A stretch of 20,823 nt of DNA from Gammaproteobacteria bacterium (GTDB taxonomy: Bacteria > Pseudomonadota > Gammaproteobacteria > Pseudomonadales > Azotimanducaceae_A). The notes under the pieces were generated by a model. That model had not been told where the DNA came from. It saw nothing but the letters and a program-made list of their open reading frames with translations, and did not search any database. Location: the NCBI GenBank assembly GCA_012960755.1, contig DUAT01000072.1:153751-174573 (forward strand). The letters are read 5' to 3'. How positions within the stretch are numbered: the first letter of the stretch is position 1; every line of letters begins with the position of its first letter. This document shows positions 1 through 8,884 of the stretch, in pieces. The translations under genes were made by a program, and so were the position numbers.

Positions 1-614
1 ATCTCAGATAGCACAGCAGGATCGAGGCCGTTATCAACACCCAGTTGCAAGGCTTCGGCCGTACCTGTCATCAAGACCGCCAACAGCATATTGTTACAGA
101 TCTTGGCAGCCTGGCCAGCCCCCGCTGTCCCCGCAAGAAAGATATTCTTGCCCATCGCTTCAAGGACTGGCCGGGCTCGTTCATGCGCAATCGGCGTGCC
201 GCCAACGATAAAAGTCAGTGTGCCTGCGACAGCGCCACCAACGCCTCCGGACACCGGGGCGTCAATCATTTCTATATTTTTCTCAACAGCCGCCTCATTT
301 ACTTTTCTTGACGATGAAGGTGCAATTGTACTGCAGTCGATTACCAGGGTTTTTGGCGATATGCGGTTTAGCAGACCCTCATCCCCCAGATACAATGATT
401 CAACGTGTGCTGACGCGGGTAACATCGAGATCAGGACATCGACATCAACCGTCGACTCGGCTGCTGTCTTGCAAGCCTCCGCTCCTTGCTGAACGAGATT
501 CTGCAGTGACTCAGGCACAATATCGAAAGCCTTTACCTTGTGACCGGCTTTGATAAGATTACCAGCCATTGGCCCACCCATATTACCTAACCCAATAAAG
601 CCAACTGTGGCCAT
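1..614 (-). CDS. mmsB: 3-hydroxyisobutyrate dehydrogenase, 3' end beyond window
   Basis: This enzyme oxidises 3-hydroxyisobutyrate to methylmalonate semialdehyde with NAD+ in valine degradation. The first 204 residues are visible, of about 295 usual for the family; the C-terminal helical domain is cut off by the window edge. The protein opens with a Rossmann nucleotide-binding motif (VGFIGLGNMGGPMA, residues 4-17). The family substrate signature follows near residue 120 (DAPVSGGVGGA), and the helix with the catalytic lysine is visible (GQAAKICNNMLL). The ATG at 614-612 lies 15 nt after the stop of the 3-hydroxyisobutyryl-CoA hydrolase gene, so it is almost surely the last visible gene of the valine operon. 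The function is supported by both motif and neighbours. Related beta-hydroxyacid dehydrogenases (tartronate semialdehyde reductase) share the fold, but the context favours this call. Confidence 0.93.
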   Translation of the reverse strand, partial: MATVGFIGLGNMGGPMAGNLIKAGHKVKAFDIVPESLQNLVQQGAEACKTAAESTVDVDVLISMLPASAHVESLYLGDEGLLNRISPKTLVIDCSTIAPSSSRKVNEAAVEKNIEMIDAPVSGGVGGAVAGTLTFIVGGTPIAHERARPVLEAMGKNIFLAGTAGAGQAAKICNNMLLAVLMTGTAEALQLGVDNGLDPAVLSE

Positions 615-629
615 GTCTTGCTCCTTAGT

Positions 630-1748
630 CTATTCCGCCAGATCCTGCATGGGATGCTGAGTCCACGGTTCGTAAAAATGCTCCTCAACCCATTCGTTGG
701 GAACTTCACCCATCACCCCATGATACCAGGATGGTCTGTTATCTTTCTCAATCAGTAGTGCACGAACGCCTTCAGCAAAATCAGGATGTCGGCTGCATTG
801 CACCGCAAGGGTCAGCTCCAGCTGAAACGTTTCCTTCATGGTCATGCTTTTGGCACGCCGAAACTGTTCAACAATGATATGTGCTGTCGTGGGGGCACCA
901 CCGTCAAACGTGGCAGCGGCTTTTTCAAGCCAGTTATCACCTGTCAATCGATCCAGGGAATCCCGGAAATTCGCAACCGGATTTTCACTCGTAAGCGCAG
1001 CTACAACAACATCTCGAATCAATTCCTCATGGCGTTCCAATTGTCCATCCGGGAAATCACTGCTTCTGGATTCAAAATTCGCAATAAGATGACTGAGTAC
1101 TGCTTCAGGATCACCCGACCAATCCTGTTGCCCTAACTGATCGATGAAATCCCGCTTGTATTGATGATTAACCAAAAAATCAATCAACCCCACCTGTTTC
1201 GCGTCCCGGCCATTGATGCTACTGCCCGTCCAGGCAAGAAAATAAGCCCAGTGTTCCTCCATGCGAGAAAAGGACCAGGTCGCCCCGGCATCAGGAATCA
1301 ACCCGATAGTAATTTCTGGCATGGCAATACGTGTTCTTTCTGTACCGATCCGATGGCTGCAAGCCGACAATATGCCAAGCCCGCCGCCCATGACAATGCC
1401 ATGACCCCAGACGAGGGTGGGTTTTTTGTAGGTACGAATTTGATAATCGAGGCGATATTCCTGTTCAAAGAAGGCATCGCAGTATGGACAAGGACCACCC
1501 TTATGTTCGACCATATCGTGATACAAGGCCTGAACGTCACCGCCTGCGCAAAAAGCCCGATCACCAGCACCTTGAAACAACACAAATACGATGTCGTCAT
1601 CTTTCTCCCAGTTGGCAAGTTGTGGCGCCATCAATTCAACCATTTTCAAACTCAGGCTGTTGAGGGTCTTTTCGATGTTGAGTGTTACCACACCCGCGGT
1701 TTGGCCGTTTTTTAATCCGAATGTTTCGAACAGGACTTCATCTGACAT
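630..1748 (-). CDS. 3-hydroxyisobutyryl-CoA hydrolase (crotonase family)
   Basis: This 372-residue crotonase-fold protein probably hydrolyses 3-hydroxyisobutyryl-CoA to free 3-hydroxyisobutyrate, the CoA-releasing step of valine degradation. The oxyanion-hole region AFCAGGDV is at residues 66-72, the second glycine-rich segment GIVMGGGLG at 117-125, and the HIBCH-type acidic pair in MPEITIGLIPDAG (Glu145, Asp153). The length is close to the 350-390 of hydrolases and well above the ~260 of simple enoyl-CoA hydratases. A CPYC motif at 87-90 lies in the loop before the second conserved segment; I cannot assign a role to it. The gene sits 32 nt after the enoyl-CoA hydratase gene and 15 nt before mmsB, between the enzymes that make its substrate and use its product. 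The ATG start has only a weak GGAT upstream. Confidence 0.88.
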   Translation of the reverse strand: MSDEVLFETFGLKNGQTAGVVTLNIEKTLNSLSLKMVELMAPQLANWEKDDDIVFVLFQGAGDRAFCAGGDVQALYHDMVEHKGGPCPYCDAFFEQEYRLDYQIRTYKKPTLVWGHGIVMGGGLGILSACSHRIGTERTRIAMPEITIGLIPDAGATWSFSRMEEHWAYFLAWTGSSINGRDAKQVGLIDFLVNHQYKRDFIDQLGQQDWSGDPEAVLSHLIANFESRSSDFPDGQLERHEELIRDVVVAALTSENPVANFRDSLDRLTGDNWLEKAAATFDGGAPTTAHIIVEQFRRAKSMTMKETFQLELTLAVQCSRHPDFAEGVRALLIEKDNRPSWYHGVMGEVPNEWVEEHFYEPWTQHPMQDLAE

Positions 1749-1780
1749 TTTTTAAATCCATTTGCATAACCATATTCAAA

Positions 1781-2566
1781 CTAGGCGTTTTTCCATACAG
1801 GTTTTCTCTTTTCAAGAAATGCAAGTACGCCTTCTTTCTGATCCTGAGTGTCAAACAAGGCAACAAAAGCATCGCTTTCATCAGGATAGGCATCTGTCAT
1901 CGACCCCGAACGAGCCGATTGAATAAGTTTCTTACACGCAGAGACACTGGTTGGGCTCTGATTTTCTACCTGTTTGGCCAATGACAGGGCTTTCTCCAGA
2001 CTTTCACCTTTCTCGACAATCTCTTCCACCAGGCCAATCCTGAGTGCTGTCTCTGCGTCAATCCGTTCACCGCAGAGCACCATTCGTTTTGCCCAACCTT
2101 CCCCGACAAGCCATGCAAGATGCTGGGTACCGAGCCCCGCCGGGAGCAGACCCACAGTTGCCTCAGGCAAACCCACTACCGCATGGGATTCGACAATGCG
2201 AATATCACATGCCATGGCACACTCAAGACCGCCGCCCATGGCGAATCCGTTAATCGCCGCGATAGAAACTCCCCTGAATTTGCTCAGGGTTTCGAAGGCA
2301 CCACTAAATTTTGTTGCAAGTTCCCGGGCCACGGCCTTGTCGCCTGAGGCAAACATCTTCAGATCTGCCCCGGCCGAGAAAAACTTTTCCCCCTGACCCG
2401 TGATCACCAGGCTATAACACTCGGTATCCTGACTGAGCTGTTCAACCAGTTCTCCCAACCGGGGCAGGCTTTCCTCGTCCCACGTATTGGCGGGTGGAGT
2501 GTTTATCGTAATCACGGCTGTGTGGCCCTTCATTTCGAACAACAGTTTTTCGCTCTTTTCACTCAT
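1781..2566 (-). CDS. Enoyl-CoA hydratase, probable methacrylyl-CoA hydratase
   Basis: This crotonase-family enzyme of 261 residues should add water to methacrylyl-CoA (2-methylpropenoyl-CoA) in the valine pathway. The family motifs are visible: FSAGADLK at 63-70, NGFAMGGGLECAMACD at 106-121 with Glu115, and GLPEATVGLLPAG at 132-144 with Glu135. These are the two catalytic glutamates of enoyl-CoA hydratases. I chose the ATG at 2566, preceded by GGGA, over an upstream in-frame TTG at 2578 that would add only four residues. It lies between the acyl-CoA dehydrogenase (71 nt upstream) and the hydrolase (32 nt downstream). Substrate specificity is inferred from this position; sequence alone does not separate it from short-chain hydratases for other acyl-CoAs. 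Confidence 0.88.
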   Translation of the reverse strand: MSEKSEKLLFEMKGHTAVITINTPPANTWDEESLPRLGELVEQLSQDTECYSLVITGQGEKFFSAGADLKMFASGDKAVARELATKFSGAFETLSKFRGVSIAAINGFAMGGGLECAMACDIRIVESHAVVGLPEATVGLLPAGLGTQHLAWLVGEGWAKRMVLCGERIDAETALRIGLVEEIVEKGESLEKALSLAKQVENQSPTSVSACKKLIQSARSGSMTDAYPDESDAFVALFDTQDQKEGVLAFLEKRKPVWKNA

Positions 2567-2637
2567 TCCATTTCCCAAAAATTATCGTTTCTTGCGACTA
2601 GTTCATGTGAACATGTGTTTATCGAACCGCTACTAAC

Positions 2638-3798
2638 CTACTGTATCAATTCCACGTCTGCCAGTGTCAACAAGCGACGTGAAATTACCAGCCTCATGAT
2701 CTCATTGGTCCCTTCCAGTATCTGGTGCACACGGGTATCACGGATATAGCGCTCAAGGGGATATTCCTGCATATAGCCGTATCCTCCATGCAACTGGAGT
2801 GCCTGATTACAGACCTCAAAACCCACATCGGTGGCAAACCGTTTCGCCATGGCCGAATAAACTGCAGCTTCGGGGCTCCCCTGATCCACTTTGAAGGCTG
2901 CCAATCGAACCATCTGCCGGGCAGCCACCAGCTCAGTCACCATGTCGGCCAGCCTGAACTGGAGCGCCTGAAAATTGCTCAATGACTCGCCAAATTGCTC
3001 TCTTTCCAGCATGTAGGCCTGGGTCCGATTCACCGCCGCTTGCGCGGTACCAATAGAACAGGTCGCAATATTGATGCGACCACCATCCAGCCCCTTCATC
3101 GCGATCTTGAACCCATCACCTTCATTACCGAGGAGGTACTTCACTGGCACCTCAACATCTTCGAAGGAAATTTCCCGGGTTGGCTGGCTGTGCCAGCCCA
3201 TTTTTTCAAGATTAGCGCCGTAGCTGATACCGGCAGAATCAGCCGGAATCGCCAGGGTCGAGATACCCTTTGCTCCCTCCTCCCCGGTGCGAACCATGGT
3301 AACGAGTACGTCCGTTTCTCCAGCGCCGGATATAAACATCTTGCTGCCGTTGACAATATATTTGTCACCCGTCAAAACCGCTCTGGTCCGCAACGATGCA
3401 GCATCCGAACCAGCGCCAGGTTCCGTCAGGCAATAGCTGGCCAGGTCATCACCTGAGATGAGAGAAGGACAGAATTCCTCAATCGTCTCTTGGCTGGCGA
3501 AGCTGGCAATCATCCAGGTAGCCATATTGTGAATAGAGATAAAGGCGGTCGTCGATGTGCAACCCATGGCGAGTTGTTCCAACACAATACTGGAATCCAG
3601 TCGGCTTAGCCCCAGCCCACCGATATCCTCAGGGCAATACAAACCACAGAAACCGAGACTGCCCGCCAGGGAAATTACTTTTTTAGGGAAGACCTTGCCT
3701 GCATCCCAGTTCGCAGCGTTGGGTTTAAATTCTTTGTCGGAAAATGCCCGGGCAGTTTCCTGAAATGCCAGTTGATCCTCGCTGAGGTCAAAATCCAT
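2638..3798 (-). CDS. Acyl-CoA dehydrogenase, probable isobutyryl-CoA dehydrogenase
   Basis: This FAD-dependent dehydrogenase of 386 residues would oxidise isobutyryl-CoA to methacrylyl-CoA and pass electrons to electron-transfer flavoprotein. Typical family features are an N-terminal helical domain, the flavin/substrate signature CLTEPGAGSDAASL near residue 137, and the C-terminal motif VHQILEGTNEIMR, in which Glu362 is the expected catalytic base. The position of this glutamate matches short/branched-chain dehydrogenases of the ACAD8 type rather than isovaleryl-CoA dehydrogenase, where the base lies elsewhere in the fold. The ATG begins 24 nt after the mmsA stop, in the middle of the valine operon. 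Short-chain or 2-methylbutyryl-CoA activity is possible; the context favours isobutyryl-CoA. Confidence 0.88.
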   Translation of the reverse strand: MDFDLSEDQLAFQETARAFSDKEFKPNAANWDAGKVFPKKVISLAGSLGFCGLYCPEDIGGLGLSRLDSSIVLEQLAMGCTSTTAFISIHNMATWMIASFASQETIEEFCPSLISGDDLASYCLTEPGAGSDAASLRTRAVLTGDKYIVNGSKMFISGAGETDVLVTMVRTGEEGAKGISTLAIPADSAGISYGANLEKMGWHSQPTREISFEDVEVPVKYLLGNEGDGFKIAMKGLDGGRINIATCSIGTAQAAVNRTQAYMLEREQFGESLSNFQALQFRLADMVTELVAARQMVRLAAFKVDQGSPEAAVYSAMAKRFATDVGFEVCNQALQLHGGYGYMQEYPLERYIRDTRVHQILEGTNEIMRLVISRRLLTLADVELIQ

Positions 3799-3822
3799 AA
3801 CCAGTTCCGGGAAAAGGCCTAA

Positions 3823-5316
3823 TTACTTCAGCGAAATCGTCATATTGTCCGAGACAACAGCATCGCTTGAAAACCATCGTGCAGTAATGGTCTTGGTTTC
3901 TGTATAGAACCGCACTGCCTGTTTGCCGTAGGCGTGTTGGTCGCCGTAAAAGGAGTTTTTCCAGCCGGTGAACGAGAAGAACGGCAACGGCACAGGAATA
4001 GGAATATTAATACCCACCTGGCCCACCTCAATTTCGCTCTGGAACTTTCTTGCAGCCCCACCGGAGGAAGTGAAGATTGATGTTCCGTTACCGAAGGGAT
4101 TGTCATTGATCGTTTGAATCGCCTCATCCAGGCTCTCGGCATTAAGGCCGACCAATACCGGGCCGAATATTTCATCGGTGTAAATACTCATCTCACGGGT
4201 AACATCACTGAATAGTGTCGGACCAACCCAGTTACCATCCGGCAAACCGTCGACGGTACAATCACTGCCATCGAGTACACAATTGGCACCCTCGGACTTA
4301 CCTTTTTCGATATAGCCAAGCACCCGGTCCCTGGCTTGTTGACTAATCTGGGGTCCATACCCGGCGCCATTGTCATCCCAGGCACCTGGTCGAACTTTGG
4401 ACATGGCCTCGGCCACATCAGGAATCCAGTTCCTGGCATCGCCGACAAAAACAGCAACCGAAATCGCCATACAACGTTGACCTGCAGCACCCACCGACGC
4501 ACCGACCAGGGCACTGATAGTTTGCTCCTTATCTGCATCGGGCATAATGATCATATGGTTCTTGGCCCCTGCCATGCATTGAACCCGCTTTAGGTTGTCA
4601 GTACCCAACCGGTAAACATGCTGCCCCACGGGTACAGAACCAACAAACGATATCGCCCGGGTATCCGCATGGGTTATCAATGCATTAACCTGTTCCTTGC
4701 CGCCGTGAACGATTTGAACCAGGTCCTTCGGGAATCCCGCCTGATAGAACAGTTCTACCAGCAGATTGGGCGTCATCGGATCCTGCTCCGACGGTTTCAA
4801 GACAAATGTGTTTCCGCAAGCCACCGCCAGGGGAAACATCCACAAGGGAATCATCGCCGGAAAGTTAAACGGTGTGATACCAACGCACACGCCCAATGGC
4901 TGAATCAAACTGTAAGTATCGATACCCCTGGCGACATTTTCGGAGGTCTCACCCATCATCATTGCGGGTACATTACAAGCCTGCTCAACGACTTCAATCC
5001 CGCGCCATATATCTCCCTGGGCATCGGCAAAGGTTTTACCGGTCTCCTGGGACAGCACCTCCGCAATTTCATCCTGCTTTTCTTTCAGAAGCATTTGATA
5101 CTTCATCATAAAGCGGGCTCTTTCCGGTGCGGGCACCAGACGCCAGGTTTCAAAAGCTGTTCTGGCAGCCGCAACAGCCTCATCAATTTCTTCCATGGTG
5201 CAATAAGGCGCGTCCACCAGGACCTCCTGATTCGCAGGATTGGTCACCGGAATCGTCTCACTGCCTTTACTGTTACGAAATCCACCATTGACATATACGT
5301 CCAGAATAGCAGCCAT
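3823..5316 (-). CDS. mmsA: CoA-acylating methylmalonate-semialdehyde dehydrogenase
   Basis: This 497-residue aldehyde dehydrogenase converts methylmalonate semialdehyde (and malonate semialdehyde) to propionyl-CoA (acetyl-CoA) with NAD+ and CoA, releasing CO2. The catalytic cysteine is Cys282 in [11 protein letters not shown]. The segment [10 protein letters not shown] (248-257) has asparagine where most aldehyde dehydrogenases carry the general-base glutamate, a hallmark of the CoA-acylating MMSDH branch. [15 protein letters not shown] (146-160) is the family cofactor-binding region. Length is typical. A good AAGGGG ribosome binding site lies 8 nt before the ATG. It is the first gene of the valine operon and is preceded by a hairpin that probably ends the upstream ung transcript. 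Confidence 0.95.
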   Translation of the reverse strand: MAAILDVYVNGGFRNSKGSETIPVTNPANQEVLVDAPYCTMEEIDEAVAAARTAFETWRLVPAPERARFMMKYQMLLKEKQDEIAEVLSQETGKTFADAQGDIWRGIEVVEQACNVPAMMMGETSENVARGIDTYSLIQPLGVCVGITPFNFPAMIPLWMFPLAVACGNTFVLKPSEQDPMTPNLLVELFYQAGFPKDLVQIVHGGKEQVNALITHADTRAISFVGSVPVGQHVYRLGTDNLKRVQCMAGAKNHMIIMPDADKEQTISALVGASVGAAGQRCMAISVAVFVGDARNWIPDVAEAMSKVRPGAWDDNGAGYGPQISQQARDRVLGYIEKGKSEGANCVLDGSDCTVDGLPDGNWVGPTLFSDVTREMSIYTDEIFGPVLVGLNAESLDEAIQTINDNPFGNGTSIFTSSGGAARKFQSEIEVGQVGINIPIPVPLPFFSFTGWKNSFYGDQHAYGKQAVRFYTETKTITARWFSSDAVVSDNMTISLK

Positions 5317-5363
5317 TTTTGTTGCCCCTTAAAATAAAATATCCGTGCATGATATATAAAGCA

Positions 5364-5391
5364 CCCATGCAGTGAAAGAACTGCAAATGGG
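5364..5391 (-). terminator. Hairpin downstream of ung, candidate terminator
   Basis: Read on the minus strand, about 30 nt after the ung stop, CCCAT(TT)GCAGT pairs with ACTGCATGGG around a six-base loop: a 10-bp stem with a 2-nt bulge. It is followed by GCTTTATAT, a modest U-rich tail. Its position between ung and mmsA fits a terminator that separates the housekeeping block from the valine operon. The tail is short, so some read-through is likely. Confidence 0.55.
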
Positions 5392-5420
5392 CTTAATGAA
5401 ATGTGCGTGAAACGTCAATA

Positions 5421-6125
5421 TTACGAGTTGGTCCAGTCTATCGGAGTCTGGCCGGTATTATTCAGAAAATCGTTACACCGGCTAAAATGCCTGCACCCGA
5501 AGAACCCCCGGTGAGCTGACAATGGTGATGGATGGGGCGCGGTTAAAACCAGGTGCCTGTCATGGTCAATCATTTGACCTTTCTTTTGAGCGTAACTGCC
5601 CCATAAGAGAAACACACAGTTTTCTCGCTGGGTCGCAACAACTTCGATGACCTTGTCAGTGAACTTTTCCCAGCCCTTCCCCTGGTGGGAGGCCGCCTTG
5701 TGTTTTTCGACCGTCAGTACGCTATTCAACAGCAATACCCCCTGGTCTGCCCAGGCCGTTAAATTCCCGTGTTGCGCAGCCTCTGTGGTACCCAGATCAG
5801 ATTGTATTTCCTTGAATATGTTGACCAGGGACGGCGGAATCCGGATCTGTTTTTGAACTGAAAAACACAACCCATGTGCCTGCCCGGGCCCATGATAAGG
5901 ATCCTGGCCTATTATTATCACTCTGGTCTTATCAAGGGGGGTTGAATTGAGTGCATTAAAATACTCGTTGCCCCTGGGATATGTAGTCCGCCCTTTATCT
6001 TTTTCGTCAACGAGAAACTGGCGCAATGATTTCATATACGGCAGGTCAAATTCATCCCCAAGATGATTGAACCAACTGTCATGCAATTGCACCACTCTAA
6101 GAGACGCAGACGGTACGTCAGTCAT
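5421..6125 (-). CDS. ung: Uracil-DNA glycosylase, family 1
   Basis: The 234-residue protein removes uracil from DNA at the start of base excision repair. The water-activating loop [13 protein letters not shown] starts at residue 73 with Asp75 as catalytic residue. The [10 protein letters not shown] segment, the [12 protein letters not shown] segment and the C-terminal [13 protein letters not shown] loop (around residue 198), with the catalytic histidine and DNA-minor-groove leucine segment, are all present. Length is typical of bacterial Ung. The ATG overlaps the lysS TGA by one base (TGATG), indicating translational coupling and cotranscription with lysS. This gene order is unusual enough to note but the protein itself is ordinary. 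Confidence 0.97.
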   Translation of the reverse strand: MTDVPSASLRVVQLHDSWFNHLGDEFDLPYMKSLRQFLVDEKDKGRTTYPRGNEYFNALNSTPLDKTRVIIIGQDPYHGPGQAHGLCFSVQKQIRIPPSLVNIFKEIQSDLGTTEAAQHGNLTAWADQGVLLLNSVLTVEKHKAASHQGKGWEKFTDKVIEVVATQRENCVFLLWGSYAQKKGQMIDHDRHLVLTAPHPSPLSAHRGFFGCRHFSRCNDFLNNTGQTPIDWTNS

Positions 6126-7639
6126 CAGTTTCTGGGGCGCATATGGGGAAATAATATAACATCACGGATCGATGACGAATCAGTCAGCAGCATCACCAGC
6201 CTGTCTATGCCAAGCCCCTCTCCAGCGGTAGGAGGCAGGCCATACTCGAGCGCGGTGATATAGTCGTGATCAAAATGCATGGCTTCATTGTCCCCGGCTT
6301 TTTTTGCTGCCGCTTGCTGTATAAATCGATCGGCCTGATCTTCGGCATCGTTTAATTCGGAGAATCCGTTGGCGATCTCCTGGCCCATACAGAACAATTC
6401 GAATCTATCTGTTATCTCGGGATCGGCATCATTTCGTCGGGCAAGCGGTGATACTTCCGTGGGATATTGAGTGACAAAAATCGGTTGTTGAATCTTGTCC
6501 TCGACGGTGAGATCAAATATTTCGGTAACAACCTTGCCATGACCCCAGGCATCATTCAATTGGACGCCCAGACTAACCGCCAGGGCTAACGCTTTTTCCG
6601 GATCTTTCAATTGATCCAGCGAGATATTCCCATTAAATTCAAGAATCGCATCAATCATACTCAACCGTTTGAATGGTTGCGCAAAATCCAACTCGACGCC
6701 CTGGTAGGTGAATTTCGTGGTGCCCAACACGAACTCTGCAACCCCCCGGAAAAGTTCCTCCGTAAGATCCATCAACTCATTGTAGTCGACGTAAGCCCAG
6801 TAAAATTCAAGCATGGTGAATTCCGGGCTGTGTTTGGTATCCACACCTTCATTACGAAAGTTTCGGTTAATTTCAAAAACCCTCTCAAAGCCGCCAACAA
6901 CCAGTCGCTTCAAGTTCAATTCCGGTGCGACACGCAGGTACATCTCGGTATCCAGGGCATTGTAGAAGGTCACAAACGGCTCTGCCGTCGCGCCGCCTGG
7001 CGTCGACAGCATCATTGGTGTTTCGACTTCCATAAATTGACGATCTACAAAATAGCGTCGGATGTAGTCGATAATTTGAGCGCGTTTGACAAACCGTTGC
7101 CGGGTGTCCTCATTCACCATCAGGTCCACATACCTTTGTCGATAGCGAAGTTCTGTATCTGTCAGGCCCGCATGTTTATCTGGCAGAGGCCGCAAAGATT
7201 TTGTGAGCATGCGGATCCCTGTGGCGTGGACTGACAGTTCACCTTTGTTTGTTCTCATCACCGTACCACTAATGGCTACAATGTCACCGATGTCCCACTT
7301 GTTAAACTCAGCGTAAGATTCCTCTCCCACGTCACTGAGGCGAATATAGGCCTGAATCCTGCCCGACATATCCTGTAATGTTACAAAACTGGCCTTGCCC
7401 ATGGCACGGCGCAGCATAATCCTGCCGCAGATCGTTGCACCAATCCCCGATGCGGCCAGCTCTTCTTTGCTCTGCTGTTCATGAGTTTCATGCAGCTTTG
7501 CCGCGAAGTCTGTGCGTCGAAAGTCATTGGGAAAGGCATTTCCCTTTTTTCGTAACTCACCCAACTTTGCCCTGCGCAGGGCAATAATTTCGTTGTCATC
7601 TGCATTCGTTGGGTAAGTTAAATCTTGATCGTTTGACAT
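6125..7639 (-). CDS. lysS: Lysyl-tRNA synthetase, class II
   Basis: This cytoplasmic enzyme charges tRNA-Lys. It is 504 residues long, typical for class II LysRS. An N-terminal OB-fold anticodon-binding domain covers roughly residues 60-150 ([17 protein letters not shown] is visible). It is followed by the class II catalytic core: motif 2 around [20 protein letters not shown] and motif 3 at the C-terminus, [18 protein letters not shown]. The ATG lies 26 nt after the prfB stop. The prfB-lysS order is conserved in many Proteobacteria, and the two are expected to be cotranscribed. Nothing in the catalytic motifs is missing. Confidence 0.97.
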   Translation of the reverse strand: MSNDQDLTYPTNADDNEIIALRRAKLGELRKKGNAFPNDFRRTDFAAKLHETHEQQSKEELAASGIGATICGRIMLRRAMGKASFVTLQDMSGRIQAYIRLSDVGEESYAEFNKWDIGDIVAISGTVMRTNKGELSVHATGIRMLTKSLRPLPDKHAGLTDTELRYRQRYVDLMVNEDTRQRFVKRAQIIDYIRRYFVDRQFMEVETPMMLSTPGGATAEPFVTFYNALDTEMYLRVAPELNLKRLVVGGFERVFEINRNFRNEGVDTKHSPEFTMLEFYWAYVDYNELMDLTEELFRGVAEFVLGTTKFTYQGVELDFAQPFKRLSMIDAILEFNGNISLDQLKDPEKALALAVSLGVQLNDAWGHGKVVTEIFDLTVEDKIQQPIFVTQYPTEVSPLARRNDADPEITDRFELFCMGQEIANGFSELNDAEDQADRFIQQAAAKKAGDNEAMHFDHDYITALEYGLPPTAGEGLGIDRLVMLLTDSSSIRDVILFPHMRPRN

Positions 7640-7665
7640 GGGTGTTGCTTCTGATTGGGTGAGTA

Positions 7666-8761
7666 TTACAGACCTTGTTTCAGGCTGGCTTCAATAAACT
7701 GGTCAAGGTCACCATCCAAAACAGCCTGGGTATTGGATGTCTCAACGTTGGTTCGCAGGTCTTTGATGCGAGCCGAATCCAGCACATAAGATCGTATCTG
7801 GCTGCCCCAGCTGATATCGGACTTGTTGTCTTCAATTTCCTGCATTTCAGACAGGCGTTTTTGCTCTTCCATTTCATACAACTTTGCTTTTAGTTGTTTA
7901 ACGGCCTGGTCACGATTCTTGTGTTGCGATCTCTGGTTCTGGCACTGAACGACAATACCAGAGGGAATATGAGTCAGGCGAATGGCAGAATCTGTCTTAT
8001 TCACATGCTGACCACCGGCGCCACTGGCGCGATAGGTATCTACACGCACATCCGACATATTCAGCTGGATATCGATGTCGTCGTCCAGTTCTGGCGAGAC
8101 AAACACTGACGCAAAGGAAGTATGGCGTCGACTGCCTGAATCGAACGGGGACTTTCGTACCAGTCGATGAACCCCTGTCTCGGTTCTCAACCATCCGAAT
8201 GCAAATTCTCCCTCGAATCTAACAGTCGCCCCCTTGATTCCGGCAACATCTCCATCCGAGACTTCCATTACTTCTGTTTTAAAACCTTTTGCCTCACCCC
8301 AACGAAGATACATCCGAAGCAGCATACTGGCCCAGTCCTGTGCTTCAGTACCCCCCGAACCCGACTGGATATCAAGATAGGCGCCGTTCGGGTCCATTTC
8401 ACCAGAGAACATGCGGCGAAATTCAAGCACTTCGAGACGCTTGTTGAGGTGATCGAGATCTGCTTCAACCTCTTCAATCAGGGAATCGTCACCTTCTTCC
8501 CGGGCCAGGCCGATCAGGTCGCTGACGTCCGACAATCCGGTATCCAGCTGATCAATGGTGTTAACTATTGATTCAAGCGAAGATCTTTCTTTACCCAGCT
8601 TCTGGGCATTCTCCGGGTCATCCCAGACTTTTGAATCTGCCAGTTCCAACTCGACTTCTGCGAGCCGTTCTTTTCGCAGTTCATAGTCAAAGATACCCCC
8701 TGAGAACGTCTGTGCGCCCAGCAAGGTTCTTGATCAGTTGTAATAATGGATTCACTTCCAA
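7666..8761 (-). CDS. prfB: Peptide chain release factor 2, +1 programmed frameshift
   Basis: RF2 recognises UGA and UAA stop codons and triggers peptide release. The main open frame encodes the SPF tripeptide anticodon ([13 protein letters not shown]) and the universal GGQ motif ([16 protein letters not shown]). A short upstream frame begins at a TTG (8761-8759), reads MEVNP and so on, and ends with TDVLRGYL followed by an in-frame TGA (8689-8687), closely matching the known N-terminal peptide of RF2. The shift site CTT TGA C then moves ribosomes +1 into GAC TAT GAA. The combined product is 24 + 340 = 364 residues, essentially the usual RF2 length. No ATG or GTG is present at the family's N-terminus, so I infer the TTG start; CAGG lies 9 nt upstream of it. 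The gene lies between coaE and lysS. Confidence 0.95.
8686..8701 (-). promoter_or_regulatory. RF2 programmed +1 frameshift signal
   Basis: On the minus strand the sequence is AGGGGGTATCTTTGAC. It contains an internal Shine-Dalgarno-like AGGGGG three bases before the slippery CTT, then the TGA stop and a C. This is the same arrangement as the autoregulatory frameshift of Escherichia coli prfB, where low RF2 lets the ribosome slip +1 past the UGA and raises RF2 synthesis. Confidence 0.96.
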
Positions 8762-8816
8762 GACGATCAGCCTGAATGATTGTTGGCGAAAAGATCGCGC
8801 ATTGTAAACGAAGTCA

Positions 8817-8884
8817 GAGCCGTCAGCCAATTAAGAGCCGGCAGCCAATTAAGAGCCGTCAGCAAATCAAGCACCGTCAGCCGG
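8817..8884. repeat. 18-bp tandem repeat, nearly four copies
   Basis: On the plus strand the unit is GAGCCGTCAGCCAATTAA. Copies start at 8817, 8835, 8853 and 8871; the second differs at one base, the third at two, and the fourth is partial and degenerate. The last copy contains the coaE stop codon (TGA at 8879-8877), so the array covers the coaE end and most of the 116-nt gap to prfB. Because 18 is a multiple of three, the array keeps the coaE reading frame, and TGA recurs in some copies. Confidence 0.85.

Noticed and set aside
45..553. Three overlapping plus-strand open frames
   Set aside because: They run antisense to the clearly recognisable mmsB frame and show no family features.
4618..5337. 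Plus-strand open frame of 239 codons
   Set aside because: It is antisense to mmsA, whose motifs are unmistakable; composition is that of a shadow frame.
6611..7234. Plus-strand open frame of 207 codons
   Set aside because: It lies antisense within lysS and resembles no protein family.
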